From contig NC_041006.1 of the NCBI RefSeq assembly GCF_004193775.1, forward strand, positions 29,067,013 to 29,131,012: DNA of 64,000 bases, read 5' to 3'. Below the pieces are notes generated by a model that saw only the letters and a list, made by a program, of their open reading frames with translations, ran no database searches and was not told where the DNA came from. The DNA is from Glycine soja (Eukaryota > Streptophyta > Magnoliopsida > Fabales > Fabaceae). A program made the translations under genes and the position numbers. Positions 31,039 to 42,931 of the stretch are shown here, piece after piece; positions within the stretch are counted from its first letter, which is position 1; the number at the start of each line of letters is the position of its first letter.

Positions 31039-34000
31039 CTAAGCATAGTATCGCTTGACAACATCAGAGTTCACAGGTAAAGGTAGCTCCTCGCCATCCA
31101 TGTTGGTAAGCACCAGGGCTCCTCCGGAAAAAGCCCTTTTCACCACGAAAGGCCTTTCGTAGTTCAGGGCCCACTTCCCTCGGTTATCTTTAACAGCGTG
31201 GGACATCTTTTTCAGCACAAGGTCTCCCTCATGGAACTTGCGCAAGCGTACCTTCTTGTCGAACGCATTCTTCATTCTTTGTTGATACAGGCGCCCATGA
31301 CTCATGGCCGTCAAGCGCTTACCTTCAATAAGGTTGAGTTGGTCATAGCGTGTTTGAGCCCACTCTGATTCTTCTAAGCCCGATTCTGCTAGTGTCCCTG
31401 GGAAGGGATCTCTACTTCAAATGGGAGTACCGCTTCCATTCCATAAACCAAAGAATACGGCGTTGCCCCAGTAGAAGTTCGTACTGAAGTTTGGTACCCA
31501 TGCAAGGCAAAAGGCAACATCTCGTGCCAATCTTTGTATGACACTGTCATCTTCTGAATAATTTTCTTAATATTCTTGTTGGCTGCTTCCACGGCTCCGT
31601 TCATCTTTGGCCGGTAGGGCGTGGAGTTGTGATGCTAGATTTTGAAATCCGCACACATTTCCTGCATCATCTTGTTATTCAGATTGGTACCATTGTCGGT
31701 AATGATCTTCCTAGGGAGTCCGTACTGACAAATCAGCTCCCTCTTGATGAATCTGACCACTACACTCCTCGTGACATTGGTGTAGGAAGCCGCTTCGACC
31801 CACTTGGTGAAATAATCTATCGCCACGAGAATGAATCGATGACCGTTCGAAGCCTGGGGCTCGATGGCCCCGATGACATCTATTCCCCACATGGAAAAAG
31901 GCCAAGGGGCGGACATGACATTCAGAGGATGTGGTGGAGCATTGACATTGTCCGCGAACGCTTGACACTTGTGGCAATAACCTTCCATGGTGAGCCAGTA
32001 ATAACCTGCCCTCAAGATCTTCCTGGCCATAGCATGCCCATTGGCGTGCGTTCCAAACGAACCCTTGTGGACTTCCTCGATCATGTGGTTCGCCTCTTTG
32101 GCATCCACGCATCGCAGGAGAGTCATGTCGTGGTTTCTTTTATATAGTATGCTCTCGCTCATGAAGAAACCGGCCGCCAATCTCCTCAATGTCCTTTTAT
32201 CATTGTCGGAAGTCTCCGGTGGGTACTCTTTGCTTTCGACATATCGCTTGATATCGAAATACCAAGGCTTGTCGTCCCGTTCCTCTTCCACCTGGCAACA
32301 ATGTGCGGGTTTGCCACGACACCAGAACTCAATGTATGGTAGATCCCCGTGCGGTGTTAGCTGGAACATGGACGCCAAAGTGGCAAGTGCATCAGCCATT
32401 TGATTTTCCTCCTGGGGAACGTGATGGAAGGAGATCTCATCAAAGGAATTAGCCATCTCCTTGATATAGGCTTTGTAGGGTATCAACTTGGGGTCTCTAG
32501 TTTCCCATTCCCCTCTCAGCTGATGGATCACCAACGCTGAGTCCCCGTACACCTTGAGTAGCTTGACATCGGAGTCAATCGCTGCCTGGACGGCCAGGGC
32601 ACACGCTTCATACTTAGCCATATTGTTGGTGCAGTCAAACCCCAGCCTGGCTGTGAAAGGTATACGTTGATTGTCTGGAGAGACCAACACTGCTCCAATG
32701 CCATGGCCTAGAACGTTTGACGCTCCATCAAACCACACGGTCCATTTGTCCCGGTCCTCGTCTAGTTTTTCCTCAAACAAGGCCATGATGTCCTCGTCCG
32801 GGAATTCGGGATGCATGGGCTGATAGTCGTTGAGAGGCTGCTGAGCCAAATAGTCTGCTGAGGCGCTTCCTTTTATCGCCTTTTGGGTAACATAAACTAT
32901 ATCAAACTCGGATAGCAAGACTTGCCACCGGGCGATCCGTCCCGTAAGAGCTGGCTTTTCAAAGATGTACTTAACCGGGTCCATCTTGGATATCAACCAG
33001 GTGGTATGGATCAGCATGTATTGTCTTAGGCGATGGGACGCCCAGACTAAAGCACAACACGTTCTTTCGAGCAGGGAGTAATTCGTTTCACAAGCCGTGA
33101 ACTTCTTACTCAAGTAGTAGACAGCACGCTCTTTCTTTCCGGACTCGTCATGTTGCCCTAACATACATCCCAACGACTCGTCCAAAATCGTCATATACAA
33201 GATGAGAGGCCTTCCGGGTACCGGTGGCATAAGCACAGGAGGATTCATAAGAAACTTTTTGATCCTCCCAAATGCCTCTTGACAATCCTCATTCCAATGG
33301 TCGGTTTGGTTTTTGCGTAAGAGTTTGAACAACGGCTCACAAATAGCAGTGAGCTGTGATATGAATCTGGCAATATAATTCAAACGTCCCAGGAAACCTT
33401 GGACTTGCCTATCGGTACGGGGTTCCGGCATCTCAAGTATGGCCTTCACCTTTTCGGGGTCTACCTCTATCCCTTTCTGGCTTATGATGAAACCTAGCAA
33501 TTTCCCTGATTTGACCCCAAAAGTGCACTTAGCGAGGTTCAACCTCAATTGATACTTCCTAAGCCTTTCGAACAACTTCCGCAGGTTGACAAGGTGTTCC
33601 TCCTCAGATTTAGATTTGGCAATTATGTCGTCCACATAGACCTCGATCTCTTGGTGCATCATATCGTGGTACAAAGCTACCATAGCCCGTTGATAAGTTG
33701 CCCCGGCATTCTTGAGTCCAAAGGACTTCACCTTGTAACAGAACGTTCCCCACAGGGTGACGAAGGTAGTCTTTTCCATATCCTCCGATGCCATTTTTAT
33801 CTGATTGTAACCAGAGAATCTGTCCATAAAGGAAAACAAAGCGAAACTGGCCGTATTATCCACAATGATATCGATGTGTGGCAAAGGAAAGTTGTCTTTG
33901 GGACTGGCCTGATTCAGGTCCCGATAATCCACACACATTCGCACCTTTCCATCCTTCTTAGGGACTGGTACAATGTTGGCAACCCATTATGGGTACCGAG

Positions 34001-34464
34001 CGACAGCCAAAAACCCAGCGTCAAATTGTTTCTTTACCTCTTCTTTTATTTTCAAGGATGTCTCGAGCTTCATCCTTCTCAGTTTCTGTTTTACCGGGGA
34101 ACACTTGGGATATAGGGGTAATCGGTGTTGTACAATGTCAGAACTCAAACCGGGCATATCTTGGTACGACCAAGCAAAGATGTCTTGGTAGTCTCTTAGC
34201 AGGGCTGTTAATTCTTCACGGATGCGTGCGGTCATACCCGTGCCTACCTTTACTTCCCTTTTTCCACTGCCAGTTCCCAAGTCTACTAGTTCTGTCTCTT
34301 CTTGATGAGACCTTATTTCTTGGCCCTCATGGACGACTATCCTTTCCAATTCCGGGGGAAGTCCCACATCCTCATTCTCTTCATCTTCTGTTTGATTTTT
34401 TTCTTGCTCGAAATCGATGGGCGGGTCCCAGGTATTAGTACCTTCGAGGGACTCGTCGTCGGAT
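31039..34464 (-). pseudogene. Ogre-1 RT, dual RNase H and integrase, with stops
   Basis: After the intron the frame reads to a stop at 33984-33986, then runs open from 33944 to 31635. RT has MCVDYRDLNQASPKDNFPLP and an intact catalytic box YVDDII. A degenerate RNase H follows, then a second archaeal-type RNase H with all four acidic positions visible (FDGAS, KYEACALA, YGDSALV, NQMADALAT). Dual RNase H is typical of Tat/Ogre elements. Integrase keeps zinc-binding residues (THANGHAMARK, CHKC) and D-D-E (WGIDVIG, ITDNGTN, GAVEAANK). A stop at 31635-31637 splits integrase, and a frameshift near 31395 precedes the C-terminal domain, which ends ...VKRYYA at 31039. Confidence 0.9.
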
Positions 34465-34645
34465 CTGGCGTTTTAAACATAAAGAAGTAAATATGCAAAT
34501 GGATGAGAATGGGTAGAGACACAGGAACAGATGAAGAAAGATCTTTGTATTATAGATTCAGGAACAAAAGACACAAAGCCTTAACAAAAGGAAACTCTAA
34601 AGCCTAGGCCCAACTGTAGAGCTTTTAAAGCCATAAAAGGTTTAC
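34465..34645 (-). other. Ogre-1 intron between protease and RT
   Basis: Donor GTAAAC at 34645 and acceptor CGCCAG ending at 34465 give a 181-bp intron. Splicing joins the protease frame, which otherwise stops at once (TAA), in phase to the frame leading into RT (34464 onward), skipping all stops. Ogre elements are known for such a frame-restoring intron. Here both splice sites remain intact. Confidence 0.85.
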
Positions 34646-35529
34646 ATTATGCAAATGTCTAGGCGCTCCTCCACTCGCCAATTTCCTAGTCGGAAATCAG
34701 GAGGGCATGGTCGTACCAAATCCGACCCACTCGGAGCATCATCTTCGCATATTGCAACGACTTGGCCTTCGTCCCCTAGACCTGCGCTTATAAAGCTCCT
34801 ACTTTTGTGGCAGGGCGGGCTTCCTTCGTCTTCTTGTCTTAATCGTGAGCCTTGACTTCCGTTTTTCCTTCCCGCAATGCTTTTCCTTATATCTGCCTGT
34901 GTGGGTTTGTAGCCTAACCCAAACTTCCCAAGATTTCCTTTGGCGCTTATCAGGCTAGTTATGCCACCGTTGTCCTTGCCTAAACCCATTCCGGGCTCGT
35001 AGCCATTCCCCAACATTACCCGGGCCACCATTACTGCCGTATTTGACAGGCAAGGTTGCCCAGAGAAGGAATCCACGGAGGAAATGCTTACCACCTCGAA
35101 AGACTGGAAAGCGGTTTCTAATGACTCCTTCGCGGCTTCCACATATGGCATAGAGGATGGGCAACTCACCAAGATGTCTTCCTCGCCTGATACGATAACC
35201 AAATGCCCTTCCACTACGAACTTCAATTTCTGGTGGAGTGTAGAGGGAACGACTCCCACCGAATGGATCCACGGGCATCCCAACAGGCAGCTGTAAGGGG
35301 GATTAATATCCATTATTTGAAAGGTAACCTGACAGGTGTGAGGGCCTATCTGTACCGGGTGGTCGATCTCTCCCCTAACCTCTCGGCGGGTGTTGTCGAA
35401 GGCACGAACTACCATGGAACTCGGCTTTAGATGGGAAGCATTAAACAGTAATTTCTCTAAAGTGCTTTTGGGCATCACGTTTAAGCTGGAACCATTATCG
35501 ATGAGCACCTTGGCCACAACGTGGTCCAT
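34646..35529 (-). pseudogene. Ogre-1 aspartic protease and G-patch region
   Basis: A retropepsin-like motif VLIDNGSSLNVMPKSTL lies near the start of the frame, and a glycine-rich G-patch-like motif LGNGYEPGMGLGKDNGG about 150 residues later. Both are characteristic of Ogre polyproteins. The frame is open to the intron donor. Only the stop at 35530-35532 separates it from the gag side. Confidence 0.85.
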
Positions 35530-35532
35530 ACA

Positions 35533-38232
35533 CTAGACTGATACATGCAAAGCCTTGTTATGCCCTCTTCCCTCGGCAGGGATTTCTTCTTCGGCGAAGG
35601 CGAGATAGTTGTTGGCGGTGATATTATTGACGAGCCCTCCAAAGCCTTCTACAGAGATATCTTGGGCCACATGGGCCTCGTTCAAAACCTTTACTAGCAG
35701 AGCCCGATGAGGCTCCGAGTTCATGAGTAATTCCAACAGCGAGACCCTGGTTGGGGTTTTGTTGAGCTGCTCAATAACCTTGAACTCGCTCTGCTGAATT
35801 ATGCGGAGAAACTTGCTGGCTTCCTCTAGCGACACCTCCTTCTTGCCATAACCATCCTTTTTCTCTGGAAGCCCTTTCACCGGAATATCCTCATTCGGAG
35901 TGAGGGGCGTTTTATCATCTTGTTCTTCCACTACCTTAACCTTCCCCTTGACGTTTGTGGGCTGAATTGGTAGGTCGGGGGGCGCGAACACGCGACCGCT
36001 GCGGGTCACACCGCTCAGCCCCGTGATATTGGTTCCCTTGGCCGATAATGAACTGATGTCGGTGGCTTCTTCTTCCTTTTTGTTCGAAGGGGTGTACCTC
36101 CATGGGACTGCGTGGCTGTTTTGGTATGGGAAAGGGACAGGTTTAGCTGCCAAAGGGTGTCGAGGTTTTTGCGAAGCTGCGCCCTTGGTGAAATATATCA
36201 CCAAAGGTTTAGGCTTTCCAAAGCTTTTCTCATCTTCAGACCCCATACATATATGCTTCTTTTCCCTCCCCTCATCACCGACTTCCAGTCAGCCTTGATC
36301 TATCATTCGCTGCAACAATTCCCCTACTGCCAAACATGTTTCCATGTTATGTAGCTTGCCGGGATGCAACAAACAAGAGTCCTCTTTATGCCCACCGTGG
36401 GGAATCACACCTCCCTTTTGTAGGGCCTCAAAGATAAACCTCCTAGGGGTTGCCACGTCCCTTAAAGGTTTAGACCTGGGCGGCCTATCTGACCCAATGG
36501 CATTAACCGCTCCTCCTCCATGATTGGCAAGCGGGTTGGTTTTCACGTTTGGCCGATCCTCTTGAAATGTCAGCCATCCAGCATCTATCAAATGTTGGAC
36601 CTTGTATTTAAGGGCCAAACATTTTTCGATGGAATGCCCCGTGGTATTCCCGTGGTACGTGCAATTCGCATTAGGATCATACCACTTAGGGAAAGGGGGT
36701 TGGAAGATCTTCCCAGGAGTTATTACGGCCAGTTGGTTGGCGATGAGAGACGGCAAAAGGTCTTCATACGTCATTGGGAGTGGGGTGAATTCTGGAATTG
36801 GCCTCGGGGGAAAGTTCCTCATTGCGTTGGGATTGCCGGCCGGGCGAGTTGTGGTTGGAGTTGGAACTTGGGGGGCCTCCCTCTGAATGGGTGCCTTAGG
36901 CTGCATGGGTGCTGAATTAGAGGAGTTCCCGGCGTGAGCTGAGATGCTCAGATGATGTTGCGCGTACTGATGTGTACTATGAGATGTCTGCGGGGGTTTG
37001 ACCCATGCGGGCGCCGAAGTGACGACGTAGGCATCTCCCTCCTTCCTTTTTGCCCCAGTTGCTCCGATTCTTTTAGCATTAGCACTTGTGGAGGAAACAT
37101 AATCGAACTTCCCTCTTTTCAACCCTACTTCGATTCTTTCCCCGGCGAACACTAGGTCCGCGAAGCTGGACGACATGTAGCCTACCAACTTCTCATAGTA
37201 AAACACTGGCAAGGTGTCTACCATCATGGTGATCATCTCCCTTTCGACCATGGGAGGGGCCACTTGTGCTACCAGGTCTCTCCACCGTTGTGCGTATTCT
37301 TTAAAGGTCTTACCTTCCTTTTTGAACATATTCTGTAGCTGAGTGCGATCGGGAGCCATATCGGAATTATACTGATATTGCCTTAGGAAAGCAATAATCA
37401 GGTCCTTCCAAGTACGGATGCGGGAAGCTTCTAGATTAGTGTACTAAACAACCGCGGCTCCGGCCAAGCTATCTTGGAAAAAGTGTATTAATAGTTTCTC
37501 ATCCCTAGAGTGCGCGCCCATCTTGCGACAATACATCTTGAGATGGTTCTTGGGACAAGTCGTCCCTTTATACTTGTCGAAGTCCGGCACCTTGAATTTT
37601 GGGGGGATAACAACATCTGATACCAAGCAAAGATCCGCGAATGGATATTCACCAAAGCCTTCAACAGCCCTCAATCTCTCCTCGAGGAGATCGAGTTTCC
37701 ATCTTTCTTCGATCGTCGGGGGTGGTCCTTCTGTGGACAAGATTATTGGTTGTGCTGTGAGGTTGGGATGAGGCAAAGTGTTGCGTGCCGGCCCCTCGAC
37801 GAGGATCGGGGGGTAGAACTCAACATCCCTTTGGGCATACTCTTGATGATCTTTATGGACCTCGTCGGGCTGAGGAGGCTCCCCTTCAAGGATGAGAGAA
37901 GGGATATGACCCGCATCATCTTGCATGACTGGCGGTGTGTAATTAGGCGGCAATCCATAAGGGTAAGCCGCTCAGTTGTATCCCAAATGGGGGTTGCTGT
38001 TGTGCCCCAGTGTGTTCCTTCCTCGTCCTACCGTATTTGGGGGAGGATGGTGCGCGGTAGCTAGGAGAGTCGGGTCTGCTTCGGCAGCCGAACTGACTGT
38101 GGCAGCGGTGACCATGTTTTTCTCCATGAGTTGTCTCATTCCTAGCATGACCTCCATCATAGAAGCCATTTGTTCTTTCAAAGCCGACATGTCGGTTTTC
38201 ATCTGTTCCTGTGTCTCCTTTTGGTCACCCAT
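35533..38232 (-). pseudogene. Ogre-1 gag, interrupted by stops
   Basis: It starts MGDQKETQEQMKTDMSALKE at 38232, a short coiled-coil-like region. Stops occur at 37972-37974, 37444-37446 and near 36289. The capsid-type core (FKVPDFDKYKGTTCPKNHLK, then QRWRDLVAQVAPPM) and a zinc-binding stretch (CTYHGNTTGHSIEKC) are recognisable. The C-terminal part 35533-36246 (KPLVIYFTKG, then TRSGRVFAPP) links to protease. Residues beside the breaks match the family, so each break is a point lesion in an otherwise continuous frame. Confidence 0.85.
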
Positions 38233-38463
38233 CGTTCTAGATTTGGATCTAGTGCGATAGGGATGCCTTGTGGTGCGTTTAGTTATGGTGTTTTTCCTAG
38301 AAAAACCAAACGTGAGGAGTAGGTAAAAATTATGAATGCATGCTAGGGATAGAATGCAGGGGTGATTTGATTCGCACTAACTTTTGGAGTAAAAACATGG
38401 GATGAACTCATTTTACTCAAAAAGTTTATAACTAGTCAAGATCTGAGTGACAATACAAGTTCC

Positions 38464-40329
38464 CTAGCGGTTCCTAATTATATGGGCCATTAAATCTATC
38501 ATATGCTGACAATAGTCGAGAAGTCCGTGGATCTCCTCGGGGGCGGAGTAGGTGTCTGCCATTGCTTTAGCCTTGGCTAGCAATCGGGGAAGTTCTTGAC
38601 TCCCGTTCAAGGTAAGAGCAAATCGGTTTATCCACATGGTTGCCTCTTGGTGTAACGAGTCGATCACCCTTCCTCTAGCCTCCTTTTCCGCGTACACTTG
38701 GGCATACTCGTCTGCCACCCTATGCTCGTGGGCCGTGGCTAGACTTAGTTCTTCTTGGTACTTGGTGATGATAGCTAACATGTTGGTCTCTGTCTCGCGT
38801 AAACGCTGAGACAAGTTTCTTTTGGACCTTGAGCAAACGGCTAACTCTTCTTTTAAAACCATGCTATGTGCTCGTGATCGGTCTCTCTCTTCCCTTCGAA
38901 GCTTGAGCTCACTGTTGCTGCCCCATAACGCTCCACGGAATTTGTCATGGCCATGCTCTTCCTTGTAAGCCCTCTTGGTTTCTTGTTCAAGGGCTTTTGC
39001 GGTAGCTGCATTTTCTTCTCGTAACCCGGCATACTCTTTCCGGACATCTGTAGCGACCAACTTAAATTTTTCTTTGGCAAGTCTTGCTTTTCCTAGTTCG
39101 GTTTTCAGAGCTCGGACTTCTTCATCCTCTTCCGGAGCTTCGAAGTTCTTTTCGTTGATAATCTTTAACTTGGCGAGCCAATCTAAACCTCGTGTATGAA
39201 CTTTCAGCCATTCATGATAACCACCAATGATGCCATTACAAATGCCCCTAAGTTCTTTATCTTTCCTTAACGGGCTTTCCCACGCCTTATGGACTCTTTG
39301 TATAACCTTGAAATTTTGCGCGTCAAAATCTCTCACAAGGAAAGGAGACAGGCTTTCTTCCGTCGGTGCTCCCCTCATGGGGTACCCTAACTGTCTTATA
39401 GCAAGTGCGGGATTATAGTTAATGTAACCCCTCGTTCCTATCAACGGGATGTTTGGGTAGCCTCCACATGAGAAGAGAACACCCTACTTTCCTTCTTTCC
39501 ACCGTGGAAACCAATTGACTGTTCTACCTCCTATCCCAGCCAAGTGTTGGTCCCAATCTACTCTTCTTTTCTCGATGCACGAGCGATGGCTTTGGAGCGG
39601 ACATGGATGCCTTATGTCTTGTTGGAATAAGTGCGAAACCAACCATACACAAAGAGCGGGTAAACAACAGATGATCCGTGCACTACTCTTTTCGCACCTT
39701 TGGTCAAATGTGTCAAATAAGTCTGCCAAGATAGCTACCACCAGGCTCTCTTTGCTATGGTGATATGCAAGGAAAGCATCAATTGCGGCTAGGTCCACCA
39801 AACCATCCACGTTTGGAAAGAGGACAACCCCAAAGATTAGCAATGCTAATACATCCATAAACGGGACCCACTCCTCTTGATTCATCATATCCCTTGCCTT
39901 GCCTTCTAAGTACTTCCGTGGTAGGCCCACTATGCCGTTTCGAGTTTGCTTCACGCGGTCCAATCCTCTCACCGAATCCCTGACCACAATTGCAATTTTG
40001 CTCAAGGAGGGAAGAAACCCGGAGAAAAGATACGGTTTCCTTCCCCCAAGAGGACATCCTAGAATCTCCTCAAATTCTTCAACGGTCGGTACTAATTGGA
40101 AGTCTCCAAACGTGAAGCATCTCAAGGGCTGGTCATAGTATTGGGTGAGTGATGCAATGGCTTCTGTGGATGTCTCTGCTATGGTCAAATCTAAGATCTT
40201 TCCGTACGCCTTGCGGAAGGCTTGCATTTGGAGAGGTCCCATCAACCGCCCCAACTCCTTAATGCTGGTGATATCTAGGCCCTTAATCTCGACTTGATAA
40301 AACCTTTTGCCAGTTTGATTTGTCCCCAT
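38464..40329 (-). pseudogene. Ogre-1 ORF1, plant-mobile-domain type, one stop
   Basis: Frame from ATG 40329 (MGTNQTGKRFYQVEIKGLD) to 38464, 621 codons, with one in-frame stop at 39484-39486. The N-terminal half resembles the plant mobile domain (DUF7745-type) found in Ogre ORF1: RCFTFGDFQLVPTVEEFEEI, GCPLGGRKPYLFSG. The C-terminal half is a long charged coiled coil (ALKTELGKARLAKEKFKL, then further heptads) ending YCQHMIDLMAHI. ORF1 is the extra 5' gene of Ogre elements and its role is unknown. Apart from the stop it is well preserved. Confidence 0.85.
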
Positions 40330-41165
40330 GTTTACTAAAGTGAAACAAAAACCCGGTGCAAATCAAAACTTCGACATCTATCATGGGTGGAATGGATGAA
40401 GGAATGCACATGACACAGATGAATACGGGAACCCGGGAAATTGTCTCCTTCTTAGATACAACATCTTGGGGTAGCATAGTGCCCGACGTATGTATTTAAG
40501 AAGGTGACACGGACCCTCCGTTGGTTTGCAAAAGAGAGGGGATCAAGACAGAACCCGTGCGTGATGCATATGCGAAAGGCACAACACAGGAATGTACAGT
40601 ATGACAATATTCACAGAATATATAAGCAAAAGGGGTACATGACACTTATGCATGGCAGTGTGAAAAAAATGGCACGCAGCGTGTCCGCTTCGTGCCCCTA
40701 TTCAATGGACCTATGGGAGGGAGCTAACTAGGCTTTTAGTGATAATTCCCAAGGTGGTCATATCTCTCTTGATGGTCTCTAGAGGTGTCATCCCCTTCGA
40801 AGAATATATTGCAGCAGTAGGGACTACTAGCAACAATATGTTATCAAAGAGAAAAACTCTAGATGAGGGTTCACTATAACCAAGCAAGTCGGAGACCTAG
40901 CATGATCAACGATTCACCTCCACTCCTTATGTTCCCATGAGCCCGGGTATAGGGCCCTTTTTCAACTCACCGTGTGTGCAAATAGTGTTGGTGTTTGTGT
41001 GCATCAAATGAATAAATATTTACCTCATGCATACATTTTAAAACGCACTAAAAGCATCAAAGAGTTTATATATACAAGAACATAAGAAAAATAAAGGGAA
41101 ACCAACAAAGGAGGATGTCATGATAAAACATTGTACAAGATTAAATGGCCTAACTCTCAAAAATA
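40330..41165 (-). other. Ogre-1 leader between primer site and ORF1
   Basis: Non-coding leader. The segment 40740-40990 is clearly homologous to 62860-63120 in Ogre-2 (shared blocks aagcaagtcggagacctag and cacctccactccttatg), which confirms both are the same kind of element. Confidence 0.75.
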
Positions 41166-41184
41166 GTCCCCAGCAGAGTCGCCA
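41166..41184 (-). promoter_or_regulatory. Ogre-1 primer-binding site (tRNA-Arg)
   Basis: TGGCGACTCTGCTGGGGAC on the minus strand, two bases from the LTR end. It matches the tRNA-Arg 3'-end complement used by Ogre elements. Confidence 0.85.
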
Positions 41185-42292
41185 ACTATCGCAACCTACC
41201 CTTCGGCGGGAGGGCGACGCGTGACTCGCGGGAGCGTGTTCCAAGAAAGGAATACGCACGGAGTCGCCACCAACGTTTATTTGAGGAAAACGTCGAAAAA
41301 AACCGGAAAAGACGTGATCTACGAACTTAAAGTGAAAGATTCGGGAGTTGTATTTACGCACAGGGAAGGTATTAGCACCCCACACATCCGTCACAAGAGA
41401 CGGCAACCTTTAATCAAATGTGCAAACATGACTTCAATTTTTATGTTCCTTTTTACGTCTTTATTTCTTTTTGTACTTTTTATATTTTTTATCTTTTTGC
41501 GGTTGATGAGGGTGTTTCCCTTGCTCCTACGTATTCCTTAATTGCAATAAAGAAATCAGACCTACGTAGTTCTTTGTGAACAAAGTGTTTGGTTAAGTTG
41601 TTTTTATCCTTTTTGCAAGATATGTTTTTATTGAATGAAAGGTCATTTAAGGCGTTGTACCATTAAACAAACTTTCGATTCTTTTTGAAAAGAGAGAAGA
41701 TATTAAGGCATTGAACCATTAATGATCTCTTTATTTTTTGAAAGAGGTAATAAAGTTACATGTTGGTTTTAGGCCTTTAGAAATCTACACTTAACCAATA
41801 AAAGCGGAAAAGACCATTTCAAGGTGTTGGACCTTTGAAAATGGCCTTTTTTAGGCGATGACAAAAGTTTGGTTTATGAATTGATTTTAGCCTTAGTTTC
41901 ACTTTGGTTATTAGTCGATTCGATTAAGAAAGAAAAATCCCAAAGAGAAACGTCTGATTGATTTTTTTTAATTTATTTTACTAAAATATATTTTTTATTA
42001 TTATATTATTATTTTACCTCTTTTTGGTTTCCAACGTGGTTACAGCATGACTGAACGGTCGGATCTCATTTTAACAGAAATTAACGGATGTTACAATTCA
42101 AATGATCGGTGGAAATTTATTTTATTTTTTGATTAGGCGAGAAAATAACTTAAGTAAATGACTAAAGCACGTCAAAAGGGGGTACGGAAAATAAATGAAA
42201 TGAAAATAAAAGCACATAAAAACAAATGAGGACCACTAAGGGTACATAGAATGAATTGAAAAGTTCAATTTCGGGAACTTATCGGTTGAAGA

Positions 42293-42343
42293 CCGAAGAA
42301 CGACGAAGAACGAACGAAGAACGTCGAAGAACGATTGAAAATC
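42293..42343. repeat. short tandem repeat in LTR (cgaagaacga)
   Basis: Four to five imperfect copies of a 10-12-bp unit cgaagaacga in the R/U5 part of the Ogre-1 LTR. Confidence 0.6.
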
Positions 42344-42480
42344 TTCGCGAAATCACCCATGGAAACGTTACGGAAGTGCCTCGGCTTGGATTTTCTTCAT
42401 GAAAACAATTTTTTTCACTAATTTCAAGTGATCTCGAATTACCAGGAGGGCTGAACCTTTTTTCCTTTCACTTCTCCCCC

Positions 42481-42489
42481 TATTTATAG
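42481..42489 (-). promoter_or_regulatory. TATA box of the Ogre-1 LTR
   Basis: CTATAAATA on the minus strand, about 445 bp inside the LTR. Transcription would start near 42455, dividing U3 (about 475 bp) from R/U5. Confidence 0.6.
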
Positions 42490-42654
42490 GAAAATGGGGG
42501 AGAAGCTTGCCACCCAGCTCACCCAGGCGAGCTAGGTTGCTTCCTCCAGAAGCAACTGCCTTTTGGAGGAATTTTCTGGAAGGTCCAAGTGGGCCTGGTT
42601 GCTATTTGCACCCCCATTTTTACTAAGTACACCCCCTGCCTTTTTTTGGTGATT

Positions 42655-42862
42655 CTTTTTCCGTAACGTTACGAAACTTTACGAATTTCGTAACGATGCT
42701 TGTTTTCTTTCCGTAATGTTATGAAACCTTACGGAATATGTAATCAAACCCATTTTGGTTCCCGGGATGTCACGGAACTTTACGGATTGTGCTACAATGC
42801 TTTCTTTTGACTTCGGGCATGTCACGAAACTTCACGAATTGCCTAACGATGGGTGCCAAGTA
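42655..42862 (-). repeat. four-copy tandem repeat in the Ogre-1 U3
   Basis: Diverged units of about 50-52 bp starting near 42661, 42711, 42763 and 42814. Each contains the motif (ccg/cgg)(t)aa/atgt(t/c)acg(g)aaactttacg. Repeated U3 motifs upstream of a TATA box are often enhancer-like; no binding factor can be named. Confidence 0.65.
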
Positions 42863-42931
42863 CCTCGAAGTGGTCAAACGAGGGTCGCATCCCAACAACG
42901 GATGGTCCCCAGACGAAATTAGGGTATGACA

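Larger units (their letters stand above)
31039..42931 (-). mobile_element. Ogre-1, Ty3/gypsy (Tat/Ogre) retrotransposon
   Basis: Order on the minus strand: 5' LTR (42931-41187), tRNA-Arg primer site, ORF1, gag, protease with G-patch, short intron, RT, RNase H, second RNase H, integrase. This is the diagnostic layout of the Ogre clade. The coding region is recognisable from end to end but interrupted by about eight stops and a frameshift. The LTR abuts chromovirus RT at 42932, so Ogre-1 was inserted in that element. A matching 3' LTR and the left half of the chromovirus are both absent, so the left side has been rearranged or lost. Confidence 0.9.
41187..42931 (-). repeat. Ogre-1 5' LTR
   Basis: On the minus strand it starts TGTCATACCCTAATTTCG at 42931 and ends GTAGGTTGCGATA at 41187, next to the primer site; 1745 bp. 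The end is CGATA rather than the expected CGACA, one transition. A TATA box lies about 445 bp in. The U3 carries tandem repeats. The first 130 bases on the plus-strand side match the Ogre-2 LTRs at 56773 and 63340. Confidence 0.85.

Noticed and set aside
31629..32403. Plus-strand ORFs of 172 and 120 codons inside Ogre-1 pol
   Set aside because: Antisense shadows of the integrase and RNase H frames, which carry all family motifs on the minus strand.
33549..34438. Plus-strand ORFs of 188 and 149 codons
   Set aside because: Antisense of Ogre-1 RT; no independent domain or promoter.
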